A stretch of 64,000 nt of DNA. It comes from Strongylocentrotus droebachiensis (taxonomy: Eukaryota > Echinodermata > Echinoidea > Camarodonta > Strongylocentrotidae). The position numbers and the translations under genes were made by a program. The notes beneath the pieces are model-generated. The model was not told where the DNA came from and ran no database searches. It saw nothing but the letters and a program-made list of their open reading frames with translations. Shown here one piece after another: positions 1-11,310 of the stretch (position 1 is its first letter; each line of letters begins with the position of its first letter). Location of the stretch: NCBI GenBank assembly GCA_035222895.1, contig JAVYIG010005339.1, positions 1 to 64,000 on the forward strand, given 5' to 3'.

Positions 1-130
1 ACCTCAAACCTTGGTCTGAGCTCAAACCTTGCTTTGTGAATTCGGGCCACAGTGTTCAATGTACCATTCGTTGCTACTGATTTGAGATATATATATAGGT
101 ATATAATATCTATTTTTTAAATTCTAGTTG

Positions 131-506
131 TAAGCTGACTCATTCACCCTGTGCTGCTGGTCAGATTTCACATACCAATATAAAAAAACATAAATACAAA
201 AATAATAACAGTAAGAAGAAATGATGGGGAAAAAAGAAGTACGAGGAGGAGGAGGAGGAGGAGGAGGAGGAGGAGGAGAAGAAGAAAAAGAAGAAGAAGA
301 AGAAGAAGGAGAAGAAGAAGAAGAAGAAGAAGAAGAAGAAGAATGCAATACATTTTTATTCAACAGGTATATTGTAAGCTGACTCATTCAGCGTGATTGT
401 GCTGCTGGTCAGATTTCATATACCAATACAAAGCATAAATAAAAAATAATAACAGTAAGAAGAAATAATGGGGGGGGGGGGAAATAAAGAAGAAGAAGAA
501 GAAGAA
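131..506. repeat. Tandem duplication with (GGA)n/(GAA)n microsatellite
   Basis: A unit of roughly 100 bp starting GTAAGCTGACTCATTCA occurs at about 131 and again at about 373, a period near 242 bp. Between the copies lies a purine tract, GGA repeats then GAA repeats (about 241-345), with a shorter GAA tract at about 481-506. The sequence after the tract, GAATGCAATACATTTT, recurs next to purine tracts near 33.88 kb and 46.47 kb, so this is a dispersed repeat. Reading frames here are low-complexity artefacts. Confidence 0.8.
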
Positions 507-1148
507 CTTCCACATTATATTATCTTATGTTATCGTGCTTTTCTAATCAAGCAAAAATGAACCAGAATCTGTCACATATCTTTGTAAAAACAATACCAAT
601 AAAAAAAAATTGAATAACTAAGACAAATTGAAAAATAAAAATCCAGGGTGCAACTATATGTAAATAAATACGTCCCAGGTGGTTCGTCAAATTAAGAAGT
701 ACAATTATACAAGACCGTCCGGTAATTATATTCATAGGGTTTCTGGATTTCAAAAATTTAATAAGAGCAAGGATCTGAGACTTTCAGAGAGATAATGCGA
801 GTCGTAAGTCGGGGATTGAATCGTTATTAGTGAAATGGATTGAAAGTAATAAAATAGAATTACTAGATAAAGTTTATAATTTTAGTAAATTCTAAAACGG
901 AAATTGAAAAAGATTAATTTGATGAATTTACATTTCAAATAAGAAATGTCAATCAGCTTTGTGCTTAAATGATTACTAAGGGTAAATATCTTTTTTAACT
1001 TGCGGTTATTATTAAAGAAACACCTGGTAATTTTATTTTTTTCATTACGCCTCATTATAATTCATAGAATACAATTCAGGTCATACAAACGACTCTTTTA
1101 TAATCAATAATTTTTAGACATTTTCAATTACTTGGTGGATTATTCTTG
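507..1148. other. Non-coding; partial repeat copy at 948-1140
   Basis: No gene is visible. The stretch at about 948-1140, from TTTGTGCTTAAATGATTACT, recurs at about 2178-2375, so it belongs to the same duplicated complex as the next repeats. Confidence 0.6.
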
Positions 1149-3350
1149 GTAGACTGACCAATGACAGATCATGGAGTTTGCGCACTGTACGTTGGATTAA
1201 AGGCATGTCAGTTTGTTGTGTAAGGGCCAGCCATTTAAGAAGAATACGAGAAAGCTATCTTTTTTAATGTGAAAATCTGCTTTGAAAATTGATGGAAGAG
1301 TCCACTTTCACAAGCATACCGCCCAGCCACCAATACCAAGTAAATTCCCAGCTCGTCGGAGGCTACATAAACGGTGAAAACATTTTGTAAAGGGGGTGTG
1401 CACGATTTTAAAAACACACACTATGAAGTGGTGTAAAGCCAATCGAGTTTCCAAAGGGAGGAGACACGGGTCGACTATGCTACCCCTCGCTAATTCGGCA
1501 GTTGCTCCTGATTGCATTTCAACATTTATAAGGTTAGGTACTAGGGTTCGGGTGCAATTTCGGTTTTAGGTTAGGTTTAGCGCAACTAAAAAGTTGAATT
1601 AAGTGCTATTCTGTTTACTTGTTATTTAGTAACGGGTGCGCCAGAGCGTTGTTTAAAATGAAAGGGAACTAACCAAAAAATTCACTTTTTAGGGAAAAAA
1701 AGGCAAAATACAAAGGATGAAAAGAAGGTGGAAATACAAGATTGAGACACTCTATAGCTACTGCCCCGTTCATAGCGGCCCACGATTTGATGAGGTCCAC
1801 CAAAAATATCGAGATAAAAAATGTTTAGGCTCTTTTTTATGCTACATCATGAAAAAATGAGAGCAAAACCATAACTATCGAATGAACTGAATCTGTGAAA
1901 CAGCAGTAGTACAACAATTCTAGAAGCAATATTAGAATTTCCAAAATCTCCAAAATGTATTTCTTTGCTGGTTGTTCGACGAACGTTTTGAGATTATTCG
2001 GCAATTGATCGCATATCATTTATCGATCAACTGGCGACATTTCCTCAACAGAAGTTAGCTTTTTAATTGTCGGCAACTATAGGAATCAGTCGGCAATCAG
2101 TTTGAGAATTGCCGTCTATCTTTGGAAGACCAAGAAAACCTGTCCACAATCAGTTTGTCGGCAAAATGTTTTTGATGAAGCAGCTTTGTGCTTAAATGAT
2201 TACTACAGGGAAAATAAATCTTTTTTAACTTGCGGTTATTATTAAAGACAAACCTGGCACTTTTATTATTTTCACTACGCCTCGTTATAATTCATAGAAT
2301 ACAATTCAGGTCATACAAACGACTCTTTTATAATCATGATTTTTAGATATTTTTCAATTACTTGGTGGATTATTCGTTTTACCCTAGTTGGAATATTTCA
2401 GTATGTAATGAACAGATTTTGTATTTACAAGCGACTATATATTTATTAGCATGAAAGGATTCTCAAATGCACTTGTCGGCAAATTTCAAATCAATGGGAT
2501 TTTCTCTTTTCTCTTTTTTTTTTGGGGGGGGGGGTAGCTTTCGGTAGTTTTCATAAGCCTTTGAGTGCAGAGACGTTTCTCCGGCACGTCTCAGTTTTTT
2601 TTTCTTCAAATTCTCATGTAAACTTTTGTTTTGTGTTTTATTCATTGATCAGTCACCGACAGGGGTAGACTGACCAATGAGAGATCGTGGAGTTTGCGCA
2701 CTGTACGTTGGATTAAAGACATGTCAGTTTGTTTTATAAGGGCCAGCCATTTAAGAAGAATACGAGAAAGCTATCTTTTTTAATGTGAAAATCTACTTTG
2801 AAAATTGATGGAAGAGTCCACTCTCACCAAGCATACCGCCCAGCCACCAATAACAATACAATACCCAGCTCGTCAAAGGCTTAAAAACGGTGGAAACATT
2901 TTGTACAGGGGGTGTGCACAATTGAAAACAAATACTGTGAAGGGGTGTACAGCCAATCGAGTTTCCAAAGGGAGGAGACACGGGTCGACTGTGCTACCCC
3001 TCGCTGCTTCGGCAGTTGCTCCTGATTGCATTTCAACATTTATAGGGTTAGGTACTAGGGTTCGGGTGCAATTTCGGTTTTAGGTTAGGTTTAGCGCAAC
3101 TAAAAAGTTGAATTAAGTGCTATTCTGTTTACTTGTTATTTAGTAACGGGTGCGCCAGAGCGTTGTTTAAAATGAAAGGGAACTAACCAAAAAGTTCAAA
3201 ATACAAAGAGTGAAAAGAAGGTGGAAATACAAGATTGAGACACTCTATAGCTATACTTCCCCGTTCATAGCGGCCTACGATTTGATGAGGTCTACCAAAA
3301 ATATCGAGATAAAAAATGTTTAGGCTCTTTTTTATGCTACATCATGAATC
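1149..3350 (+). repeat. Direct duplication of a ~690-bp unit (1149-1835 and 2664-3350)
   Basis: Two copies begin GTAGACTGACCAATGA and run in parallel through the same landmarks: GTTTGCGCACTGTACGTTGG, GCATACCGCCCAGCCACCAA, GGGAGGAGACACGGGTCGAC and GGTTAGGTTTAGCGCAACTA. Offset is about 1515 bp, with scattered substitutions and small indels. The DNA between them holds part of an inverted repeat arm (1876-2185) and a copy of the 948-1140 repeat. No convincing coding sequence; short frames are not preserved between copies. Confidence 0.8.
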
Positions 3351-3724
3351 AATGAGACCAAAACCATAACTATCTGTCACTATGTATAAGATTGGAAAAC
3401 ATCATTCGAGGGACAAAATGAGGATGATATTACTCAGAATGTATTAACCTGAAAGGTGTATTTTGGAATTATTTAAGTATACATAAGCATATGAGGCAGG
3501 GGGGGGGAGGAGAATTTAAAACCACCCCCCCCCCCGATAATATTGAAATGACCTTAATTAGGCAGTGAGGTGGTCTCTTCGTGTCTTCTTCTTTTTTTTT
3601 TTTCTTTTTTTTACTGTCATATAGTGCCTATATTTAATGGCGAAAACTACATATCCACCGATTCAATAAAGTGAAGAAGAAAAAAACAACTGTCACTTAG
3701 CTTGATTACGCAATTGAGAAACCA
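3351..3724. other. Non-coding, homopolymer-rich
   Basis: No gene is visible. It contains G and C runs (about 3499-3535) and a T-rich tract (about 3590-3612). Confidence 0.6.
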
Positions 3725-3891
3725 GGGCCCCGTTGCATAAAACTTACCATTAATGGTAACTTTGCCATCAATGGCAACTACCATGGTAACAGGGCTCAAC
3801 AGCCAATTAAAATCAAGGTTTCCATGGTTGTTACCATTGATGGCAAAGTTACCATCAATGTTAATTTTTGTGCAACGGGGGCACGGGGCCC
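3725..3891. mobile_element. Palindromic MITE, GGGCCCCGTTGCA termini
   Basis: The left end GGGCCCCGTTGCATAAAA and its inverted counterpart near 3868-3891 bracket a nearly self-complementary core containing TTACCATTAATGGTAAC and TTTGCCATCAATGG with its inverse. Length is about 167 bp and nothing is encoded. The termini resemble the GGGCCCGTTTCATAAA MITE at 25.18 kb and the element at 59.24 kb. Confidence 0.8.
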
Positions 3892-4589
3892 AGGAAGCTG
3901 ATATTCGGGCAAGGGTTGCCCCTGTGTTTTATCCCAGTGACCAGGGACGTAATAATATAAATATTTCTGGCCCGCGGGACAAATTAAATAAGAATATAGC
4001 CAATAAAGAGGATCCTTTTCGACATAACAAGACCTTTACACGGTTCTATAATAAACTTGTTTGCTACTATGTGTAATGGTCACATTTCATTTGCAAGCGA
4101 GCAAAGTGGACGAGTGAAAATCGTAAGATCATCGGGTTTGCATGTTTTGCAGCAATTTAAATGGCGATGACAACCGGATTTCGTTTTTAAGGGTATTTTA
4201 TATCATTTAATAGTATTTACATACGTGGACCATACAGTTTTCTTATCATCTTCTCTGCAATTATTTTTAATGTAACTTTATGTGATGTCTCGTCGCAACT
4301 AATCAGATGTGATTCAATAAAATACCACAAATGGATGGGGTCTTAGAGTATGCACAATTCTTTTCTCAGTACAATAATAGATGAGACTTTTAAAGTTACA
4401 TATATGACAACATACTTATGATATGATCTCCTTAGCTTAGGCTTAAGTCAAATTAGGAGTACGATTGGTGGCCGACTCCCGACAAACACCGGTCGGGACT
4501 TAGTTGTCGGAGGTCACAGAGAGTTTTTTCGCCAGTCTTTAAAAGGTTGTCAGTGATCTCCGGAGCAATTTGATCGGCTGGTGGTTTAC
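3892..4589. other. Non-coding stretch
   Basis: No supportable gene. The 107-codon frame starting at 3753 begins inside the palindromic MITE and is composed of it, so it is not a gene. Confidence 0.6.
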
Positions 4590-4915
4590 GCTGCTTTATC
4601 GAAAACATTTTGCCGACCAAAGTGATTGTGGACAGGTTTTCTTGGTCTTCCAAAGATAGACGGCAATTCTCAAACTGATTGCCGACTGATCCCTAGTAGT
4701 TGCCGACAATTAAAAACTAACTTCTGTTGAGGAAATGTCGCCAGTTGATCGACAAATGATATGCGATCAATAAATTGCCGAATAATCTCAAAACGTTCGT
4801 CGAACAACCAGCAAAGGGATAAATTTTTGGAAATTCTATTATCGCTTCTAGAATTTTTGTACTACTGCTGTTTTACAGATTCAGTTCATTCGATATTTTT
4901 CCATTGAAAGAAAAG

Positions 4916-6600
4916 AGCGAGAAAAAAGACAAAAGGAAACTTCAGTTTTTTGAAAGTTTTTTTTTTTTTTTTTTTTTTACTGTTTCTTGATCTACCTAGA
5001 TCATGCTTCTGTGATGTTTTATCTATTAAAAAAACAAACACTTTTTTCCCAATGCAGCGGCACGGTAAAATGAATATTAATTATAATTAGCTGCTGATTA
5101 GCTCATTTGCATATTTAGTGACAAATTACTTATTTGTTTGCGCAGATGCAAAATACTCTCCAAGATAAACATTGCTGTAAAGTTTCAGCTGAACAAAACA
5201 TTTACAAAGTCCTGATATTAGGTATGTGGTATTATGTGCATATTAATTAGCTGCTCTTAGTCATTTTTTGGACATTTTTCAGCACCTGCAAATGTGTTAC
5301 GTTGAGCAAATTGGCATTTTGACAACTGTAAGTCTGGTCATTGATACTGACTTTACTTTGAAGCACCATAACCTTCTTTCAGAAAATGCAAATAAATTGG
5401 CTTTGCAATACCTTTTTTTCTTTAAAGAAAGCCATGTACAATTGGAAAAGGGTCTTTTTCTCTCCCCCCCCCCCCCCCCATTATAATATTTATTATGGCA
5501 AGTTTTTCCGGTGAATAATCGATATTGTTTTTTGTTTTTTTCCCAGGAACCGCTTACCCGATTTTGAAAATTTAAGTAGCAAAATAGAGCATTTAATGAG
5601 ATCTTTCATATACAAAATGAAAATTAAACACGTGTGATGTATTCTTATTTTGGGAGTGTACTACCTACTATTAACGGGTATATGGCTGGATGCAGGACAA
5701 AATATTACTTCTTATATTTTGGGTACAGATTTCCCCCTCTCCTTACAATTACTATAGGTCTACTTCCCAATTCCTTTCATTTCTCATTAACTAGGCCTAC
5801 TACCTTCTCTCTTTTATTTGCATGCAATTTCACTTTCTAGCTTCCATTTTCTAACAATTTTCTTTGTCCCATCTCTCAATTTTTTCATGAAAATTATAAT
5901 TATAATTTTAAGGAAAAGTGAAGAAACATCACAGGGTGGATATATATATATATAAAATCACTCCACCTTTAAACATGTTTGAAATATACATTTTCTAATT
6001 ATGAGCGTGAAATCGAAGTTTCTAACGCGTGTTTGCATCGGTGTTTATACACATCCCATTATTAAAGCTTGTCAACCGTCGTAAGAACACTGCAATTGAC
6101 CTCTGAACGGTTGTTTATCACCGCCGAGGAATCGCCGAACAACTGCCAAACATTAGCCAGTATTTTCAAGAGCGGTCAAAAGTTAGTTTAGGAAAATCTT
6201 TGAGGATTGGCCAATTTTCGTAAGACATTCGGCAACCTATTCGAAACTGCCCTGGAACCGATTAGCATGCAACTGATCGCCCACTATAAATCTTTCCAAA
6301 TGGGTTGTCGATGGTCGCAGATGTGACTTCGGCTTTAACACGATAAGAACATATACTGTAAATACAAGCAAAATTAGCGAGGGAGCTCTGGAAAATGTCA
6401 GTACAAATAAAATTGTCGGGTTTGACAACTAAATCCTTAAAAATCCTTTAGAAAAAAAAAATCTATTATGGCATTAAAGTGTTATCAACTGGAACATCGT
6501 TGGAATAAAATCTCCATTTTATTCTGGGACGGATTTATTTAAAGTTTGTTTGAATTCTTAAAGAAACACCTGCTCAATAATATCAGGATTGCAATCCTAG
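4916..6600. other. Intergenic upstream of LRR gene 1
   Basis: No coding sequence recognised. Contains a T run (about 4958-4978), a C run (about 5465-5479), a TA tract (about 5939-5955) and, at about 6060-6430, decayed GCCGA/TCGGC-rich repeat related to the inverted arms at 2.0 and 4.7 kb. Confidence 0.6.
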
Positions 6601-6607
6601 CTTCCCC

Positions 6608-6617
6608 TATATATAAG
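6608..6617 (+). promoter_or_regulatory. TATA box of LRR gene 1
   Basis: TATATATAAG lies 99 bp before the chosen ATG at 6707. In LRR genes 2, 3 and 4 a TATAAA-type element lies 104 bp before the ATG, so the spacing is shared although the sequences around gene 1 have diverged. A start site near 6640 would give a short unspliced leader; that is inferred. Confidence 0.6.
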
Positions 6618-6706
6618 CGGCATGCTTAACTATTTTGTCACGGACTCCCACATTGTATTCTCCACTGGATTCCCAGGTTTATTGTCACCGTTATCAAAAG
6701 AAAGGG

Positions 6707-9583
6707 ATGGATACCAGTATTCTCCTCCGATTTACAGGCTGGCGTATTTTGTTCACAATTTGGGTGATTCTTTCTCATCTAAACTATTGTAATGTCAGAA
6801 GCACATCGATTTGCCATAAAGAGTGTTCATGCAGGAATTCTGTTGTCAACTGTTACGGCAAACTGCTAACTAGGGTGCCTTCTGACAGTATTATTACACA
6901 TGCCAAAGAGTTTATTTTGGGTTCTAACCACATCACCGTTATCGAAGATGAAACCTTCTCGACAATGGCTTACCTCCAAGTTTTACGTCTGAACGACAAT
7001 GCAATATCCACCTTGAAACCGTTAGCTTTTCTAGGTCTTAGTCGACTCCTGGAACTCAATCTGAAGAATAATCGTCTTGTGGATATTTCTGTCATACGTA
7101 ATCTCCCACTTCTCGAAATCATCAATCTTGAATCAAATTTCTTGCAAAAGTTTACGCCTGAAGATTTTCACGAGGTCGCCATTACTCATGCAAGATTGAT
7201 ATTGAGCCTGTCTTTCAACTTCTTGTCAAGTCTGTCTGCGTTGTCGGTATCTACAAATAATCTTAGAGCCTCATCATGCGGTCTGAACGTCTTTGATATT
7301 CACCTCATGAGTCATGCAGGCCAACTGAGCAAAATAGATGTGAGTGAAAATAAAATACATTCCCTTCCAGATCTTGGGAACCTTACCTCTCTGAGAACCA
7401 TGGTTCTTACAGGTAATCCGATTCATGTGGTCTTTCAATCAACTAGGTACAGTACATTGACCAATGTGCACATGGAGTACACTGGTCTCTCGTTTGTCCC
7501 CGAATCCTGGATTAAAACAGTTACCCATTTGTTCCTGGACGGAAATCGCCTGCAATGTTTACCAGATGTACTTCGTAATAAGAGCAACACCATACACGTG
7601 TTGACTCTTTCTAAGAACCCAATCAGAGATGTAGAAATCATTCCCTTTTCACCACACCTTCACCATCTCTCGTTAGCAGATACACAGCTATTTAGCAAGT
7701 TTACCTTAGACATGTGTGCTTTACCCGATATAACAACACTGGATCTAAGTAGGAACAAAATCAGTCAGTTCCACTTAACGCAAATTATGGTCGATAGTAC
7801 GACGAGTCTCAAAATTGATAGTTGCTATTTAAACAAGTTTCGTTTTCTGTTTCTTAACCACAATGCAATAGCAGATATTTCGTTTCTTAGAGATATTCCT
7901 AGTTTGGTAACTCTAAATCTCTGTTACAACGACGTTAAGAATATGAACTGGGGACCTTTTGATCATCATCATAATCTTTTATCATTAACACTTTCGTACA
8001 ACCAACTCTCCATCCTACAAAATTTCACCGAGATGAGCGTGCTCGATTATCTAGATGTATCTTTCAACCAAATACGAATAGTGTCACATGACGCATTTAA
8101 AGGATCCTTTAACCTAAGAGCTGTGCGATTGTGTGGGAACTATCTAACAGATCCTCCAGATTTCTCTTATTTGCCTAAAATTGAATATCTAGACTTCAGT
8201 GAAAATGCTATAACAGCAGTGTCTGAGATTGATTTAAGGAACTATACTTTCTTGTCGGGCCTCAATCTTGCACACAATTATATAACACACGTTTCGTTTC
8301 CAGGAAACCTCAGTATACAAAGGGTAAACTTGGGAAATAATTTATTGACAGCTCTGGACGATATGCTCGGATATCCTGGTTACCTTAATGTTTCAGGTAA
8401 CATTATATCCAGCATGAGTACAAACTTTATGCAGAAACAGCGAGTGAGATATACTTTGATATATGATTACAATAGATTTACCGACATTGAACTGCCGATG
8501 AATTCCGAAGAACTATATTGCTCCTACAACCTTCTCACCTCCTTGCCGAAAATGTCGACATGTCCAGTCACACTGAATAAAAAATCGTGTAACATAACGT
8601 GCAACTTACATGTAGTGTTTGCAGAATGGAATAGAATAACACATGTTGAAGCTGGTGCTTTTAGTCCATGCCATCTTAGCATTTTGTCACTCGAAGGTAA
8701 TCCAATTCACGTACTGCCCATAAAATACTTCATCAATCTTGCTTCTCTTTCTTTGTCACACACGAGTTTAGGCAACATTTCCTCTTGGTCTGCCATGAAC
8801 GGGAATTCATCTCTCAGGAACCTATCCCTGAGCAATATCCCGATGTTTCGGCATAACCCCGAAATTCTCAGTTTCTATCTCCCTGCGTTACAATACATGC
8901 TATTTCTATGTGATAACGGTATAGTAAATATTCCTAATATGACAGCGCCTCTTCTCGAAAGTGTGTTTTTAGGTAAGAACAATATTGGGTTTGTTTCCCA
9001 AGATTTGTTTCTAGGTATTCCGAGGATCCGTCATGTTGATCTAAATAGCAATCGCATCAAAAGTATCTCTGCCCAGAGTTTTACTTTTTGTATCTTTATC
9101 AAAGAGCTCAATCTAGAAAACAACCAGATCCAGCACATCAGTCAGTCAGCGTTCATCAAGCAGGGTCATTTCATCCTACGACTGGGAAACAACCATCTCG
9201 TATCGATTCTACCAAGCTCTCTACCGTTGCTCTCTCGGACCGTCTATCTTGATCCGAACCCATGGCACTGTGACTGTGAATCAACAGCGCTTAGAAGATG
9301 GCTCTTGCTATCGGGCGTCCAGCTGTACCAGTGTATGAAGCCATCGAATTTCAGGAACAGAAGTCTCGTAAGTCTGAGAGAGTCAGAGCTATGTCCTGGT
9401 GAGTTAGGTGACTTTGAATCATCAGGGGACATTCCAATCAACGAAACAAACAATGCTTCTTACAATGAACATGGTATAAATAATGCAGCCTTGTTTGTTT
9501 ATGCAATTCTTTATACTTTGCCAGTTCTTGTCTCTTGTTATCGAGGGGGTAGTGTAAAGTTTCCCATGTTGAGTACGATGTGA
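6707..9583 (+). CDS. LRR gene 1: TLR-like LRR ectodomain, membrane-anchored, no TIR
   Basis: Single-exon protein of 958 residues. Residues 1-33 form a hydrophobic signal peptide. An LRRNT cap follows (C36, C40, C42, C49), then more than 20 LxxLxLxxN repeats, an internal cysteine cluster at about 600-645, and an LRRCT cap starting HCDC at C855/C857. A short N-glycosylation-rich stalk leads to a hydrophobic segment at about 927-944 and a 14-residue tail. There is no TIR or kinase domain in the protein or downstream. Organisation resembles Toll-like receptor ectodomains and, more loosely, lamprey VLRs; function is inferred as extracellular recognition, ligand unknown. The frame is open upstream to 6635 without an ATG, so 6707 is chosen as the first ATG and the one giving a signal peptide. 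The tail could alternatively be a GPI signal. Its N-terminal LRRs are the most divergent of the four copies. Confidence 0.85.
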   Translation: MDTSILLRFTGWRILFTIWVILSHLNYCNVRSTSICHKECSCRNSVVNCYGKLLTRVPSDSIITHAKEFILGSNHITVIEDETFSTMAYLQVLRLNDNAISTLKPLAFLGLSRLLELNLKNNRLVDISVIRNLPLLEIINLESNFLQKFTPEDFHEVAITHARLILSLSFNFLSSLSALSVSTNNLRASSCGLNVFDIHLMSHAGQLSKIDVSENKIHSLPDLGNLTSLRTMVLTGNPIHVVFQSTRYSTLTNVHMEYTGLSFVPESWIKTVTHLFLDGNRLQCLPDVLRNKSNTIHVLTLSKNPIRDVEIIPFSPHLHHLSLADTQLFSKFTLDMCALPDITTLDLSRNKISQFHLTQIMVDSTTSLKIDSCYLNKFRFLFLNHNAIADISFLRDIPSLVTLNLCYNDVKNMNWGPFDHHHNLLSLTLSYNQLSILQNFTEMSVLDYLDVSFNQIRIVSHDAFKGSFNLRAVRLCGNYLTDPPDFSYLPKIEYLDFSENAITAVSEIDLRNYTFLSGLNLAHNYITHVSFPGNLSIQRVNLGNNLLTALDDMLGYPGYLNVSGNIISSMSTNFMQKQRVRYTLIYDYNRFTDIELPMNSEELYCSYNLLTSLPKMSTCPVTLNKKSCNITCNLHVVFAEWNRITHVEAGAFSPCHLSILSLEGNPIHVLPIKYFINLASLSLSHTSLGNISSWSAMNGNSSLRNLSLSNIPMFRHNPEILSFYLPALQYMLFLCDNGIVNIPNMTAPLLESVFLGKNNIGFVSQDLFLGIPRIRHVDLNSNRIKSISAQSFTFCIFIKELNLENNQIQHISQSAFIKQGHFILRLGNNHLVSILPSSLPLLSRTVYLDPNPWHCDCESTALRRWLLLSGVQLYQCMKPSNFRNRSLVSLRESELCPGELGDFESSGDIPINETNNASYNEHGINNAALFVYAILYTLPVLVSCYRGGSVKFPMLSTM

Positions 9584-9619
9584 ATTGATCGGTTTACTAA
9601 TATATGCATTGCTCTCGAA

Positions 9620-9625
9620 AATAAA
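9620..9625 (+). terminator. Poly(A) signal of LRR gene 1
   Basis: AATAAA lies 37 bp after the stop codon. The same hexamer in the same context follows gene 2 at 19042-19047. Confidence 0.55.
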
Positions 9626-11310
9626 TTTTCTCTTGGTAATTATGAAGCTTGCCAGAGGGGTGTCAGACATAGCAATAGCTATAGTGTACGCAAAGTAGAT
9701 TCCATCCATTGAGATGTCACTTTACAAAAGGGGGTGTGGGCCCCATCTCCATTTGCCCTTTTTTCTTTTTATTGTTATGTATCACTCTATTGGAACACGT
9801 GTCCCCATGCCCCCTGTAGCTTCGTCACTGTAATCAGAATGCCTTTGCTCTAATACCCCGGTCATACCAACGAGACCGACTCCATGCAGACCGACCGCTT
9901 ACGAATCGCCCAAAACTTGTCGGTTTGATGTCGGGTTGAAATCGATTTGGTGACGTGATTGAGGAATGAAGATAGTGTCTGAACTGTACAGCAAGACTTC
10001 AAAATGGTGGTTTATCCGACGACCCTATCCTGAAAAATATTTTTATCACTTTTATCGTCATAGTACTTCCTGGAGTTGACTCTTTTTTTTGGGGGGGGGG
10101 GGTGGGGTAGGGGACTTTGTGGGAAAACTCACCAGCTATTGTTAGGCTGACAAAGTAACTTTGCCGAGTACATTTCGGACGGGATCACACATCTGGGATA
10201 GACTTCTGCTTTATATGGACGTGGATATGTTTCCTATTTGTTAAACATCAAATGTTTTAGTGTTTTTTTACCTGGTGATTGTTTCAAGTTGATTGCCCTA
10301 CTAGACGTTAGGTTATATCAAATGTAATATCAAATGATAGTTACAATGTCTGTTTATGTTCCTTACATTTATTTAGTGAATAGTTTCTTTCTTTTTTCTT
10401 TTAATAGGTCATAACCCGTATGAGTTGTTTACTAAAAACGAATGCTTGATAACACTGATGTAATTAGTATGTCCCGAGACAAATTTTGTTATACCGCTGT
10501 ACAGATATAATATCTCTCATTCATTAGAAAGGTCTATAAAATGAAAAGTCGAAGATGCCATGAACCAAAGCTATTCCCGCTTATAATTTATGGAGAATAT
10601 TGTAAATGAACTATTAAACCAATAAATTACCTCCAGTTTGTAAAAAAGAAAATCATAAAATGTACATTTTTTTAGTATAATTAATAGTCCTAACATAATT
10701 TTATGAAAAATACATCATGACATAAACTGTAAAAGTGTAGCAGTACATATTTCACATAACTATTGTTGTGCACAAAGCATGAAGGAGCTAGAAAAATCAC
10801 ATCTGAAATGTTAACAGATGTTCGAACAACATATTTTATATATAGGCAGAGTTCGAACAACAATTTTTTTATAGTGTTTGTATGTTATAAGCAATCCATT
10901 TTGACTTCTGAATATTTTCTCTTTCTCCCTCTCTTTAATTTATGTTTACTTTTGAATGTATTACTGTCAACAAGAATGATGTTAATATCATCCATGTACA
11001 ATCAAGGATCTTTGATCATTGTTTTTCTCAAGAGATTGTAATGAAAATTATTATCATAAATCTTTACCCACAATCTTTTGTCGATCATAAATGTCCTTGA
11101 TTGTATTTTTTGATGGCCTATAATTTTTGTGGCGCAGTGATTATTTTCGTAAAATGGACCATTTAATGTTAAATAAATGAACAAATTTGATAAAGGATCA
11201 TTGCGTTTTTCGCCAAGAGTTTTTGTGATGTAAATAAATTGATGTTGATACATCTTTTGCCATGCAAAGATATTTGTCTGTATTATTTTGTTCTCATGTT
11301 TCAACGCATC
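9626..11310. repeat. Gene 1 downstream block, duplicated after gene 2
   Basis: No gene is visible. The block matches 19048-20059 and then, after the LINE there, 24507-25790. Landmarks are GACCGACTCCATGCAGACCG, TTTCGGACGGGATCACACAT and CCAATAAATTACCTCCAG. This copy lacks the LINE, the 470-bp insertion near 24.65-25.12 kb and the MITE at 25.18 kb, so it is the empty-site reference for all three. Confidence 0.85.

Larger units (their letters stand above)
1876..4915. repeat. Inverted repeat arms 1876-2185 and 4590-4915
   Basis: The arm at about 1876-2185 reappears in reverse complement at about 4590-4915. Shared landmarks are TCGAATGAACTGAATCTGT, TTCGACGAACGTTTTGAG, GGCGACATTTCCTCAACAG and GACCAAGAAAACCTGTCCAC. 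Both arms are rich in GTCGGCAA motifs, also seen near 4.47 kb and 6.1-6.4 kb, suggesting decayed TIR elements of one family. No transposase frame was seen. Confidence 0.75.

Noticed and set aside
124-387. Ser/Pro- and Leu-rich frames over the first 400 bases
   Set aside because: They translate GGA/GAA microsatellites and change with the repeat; no gene evidence.
6635-6706. 24-residue N-terminal extension of LRR gene 1
   Set aside because: It starts at TTG, not ATG. The ATG at 6707 gives a proper signal peptide and matches the TATA spacing of the paralogues.
6707-9583. Calling the LRR genes VLR or TLR outright
   Set aside because: No TIR domain for TLR, and no cassette arrays of partial LRR modules for a VLR-type germline locus were seen; only the ectodomain architecture is shared.
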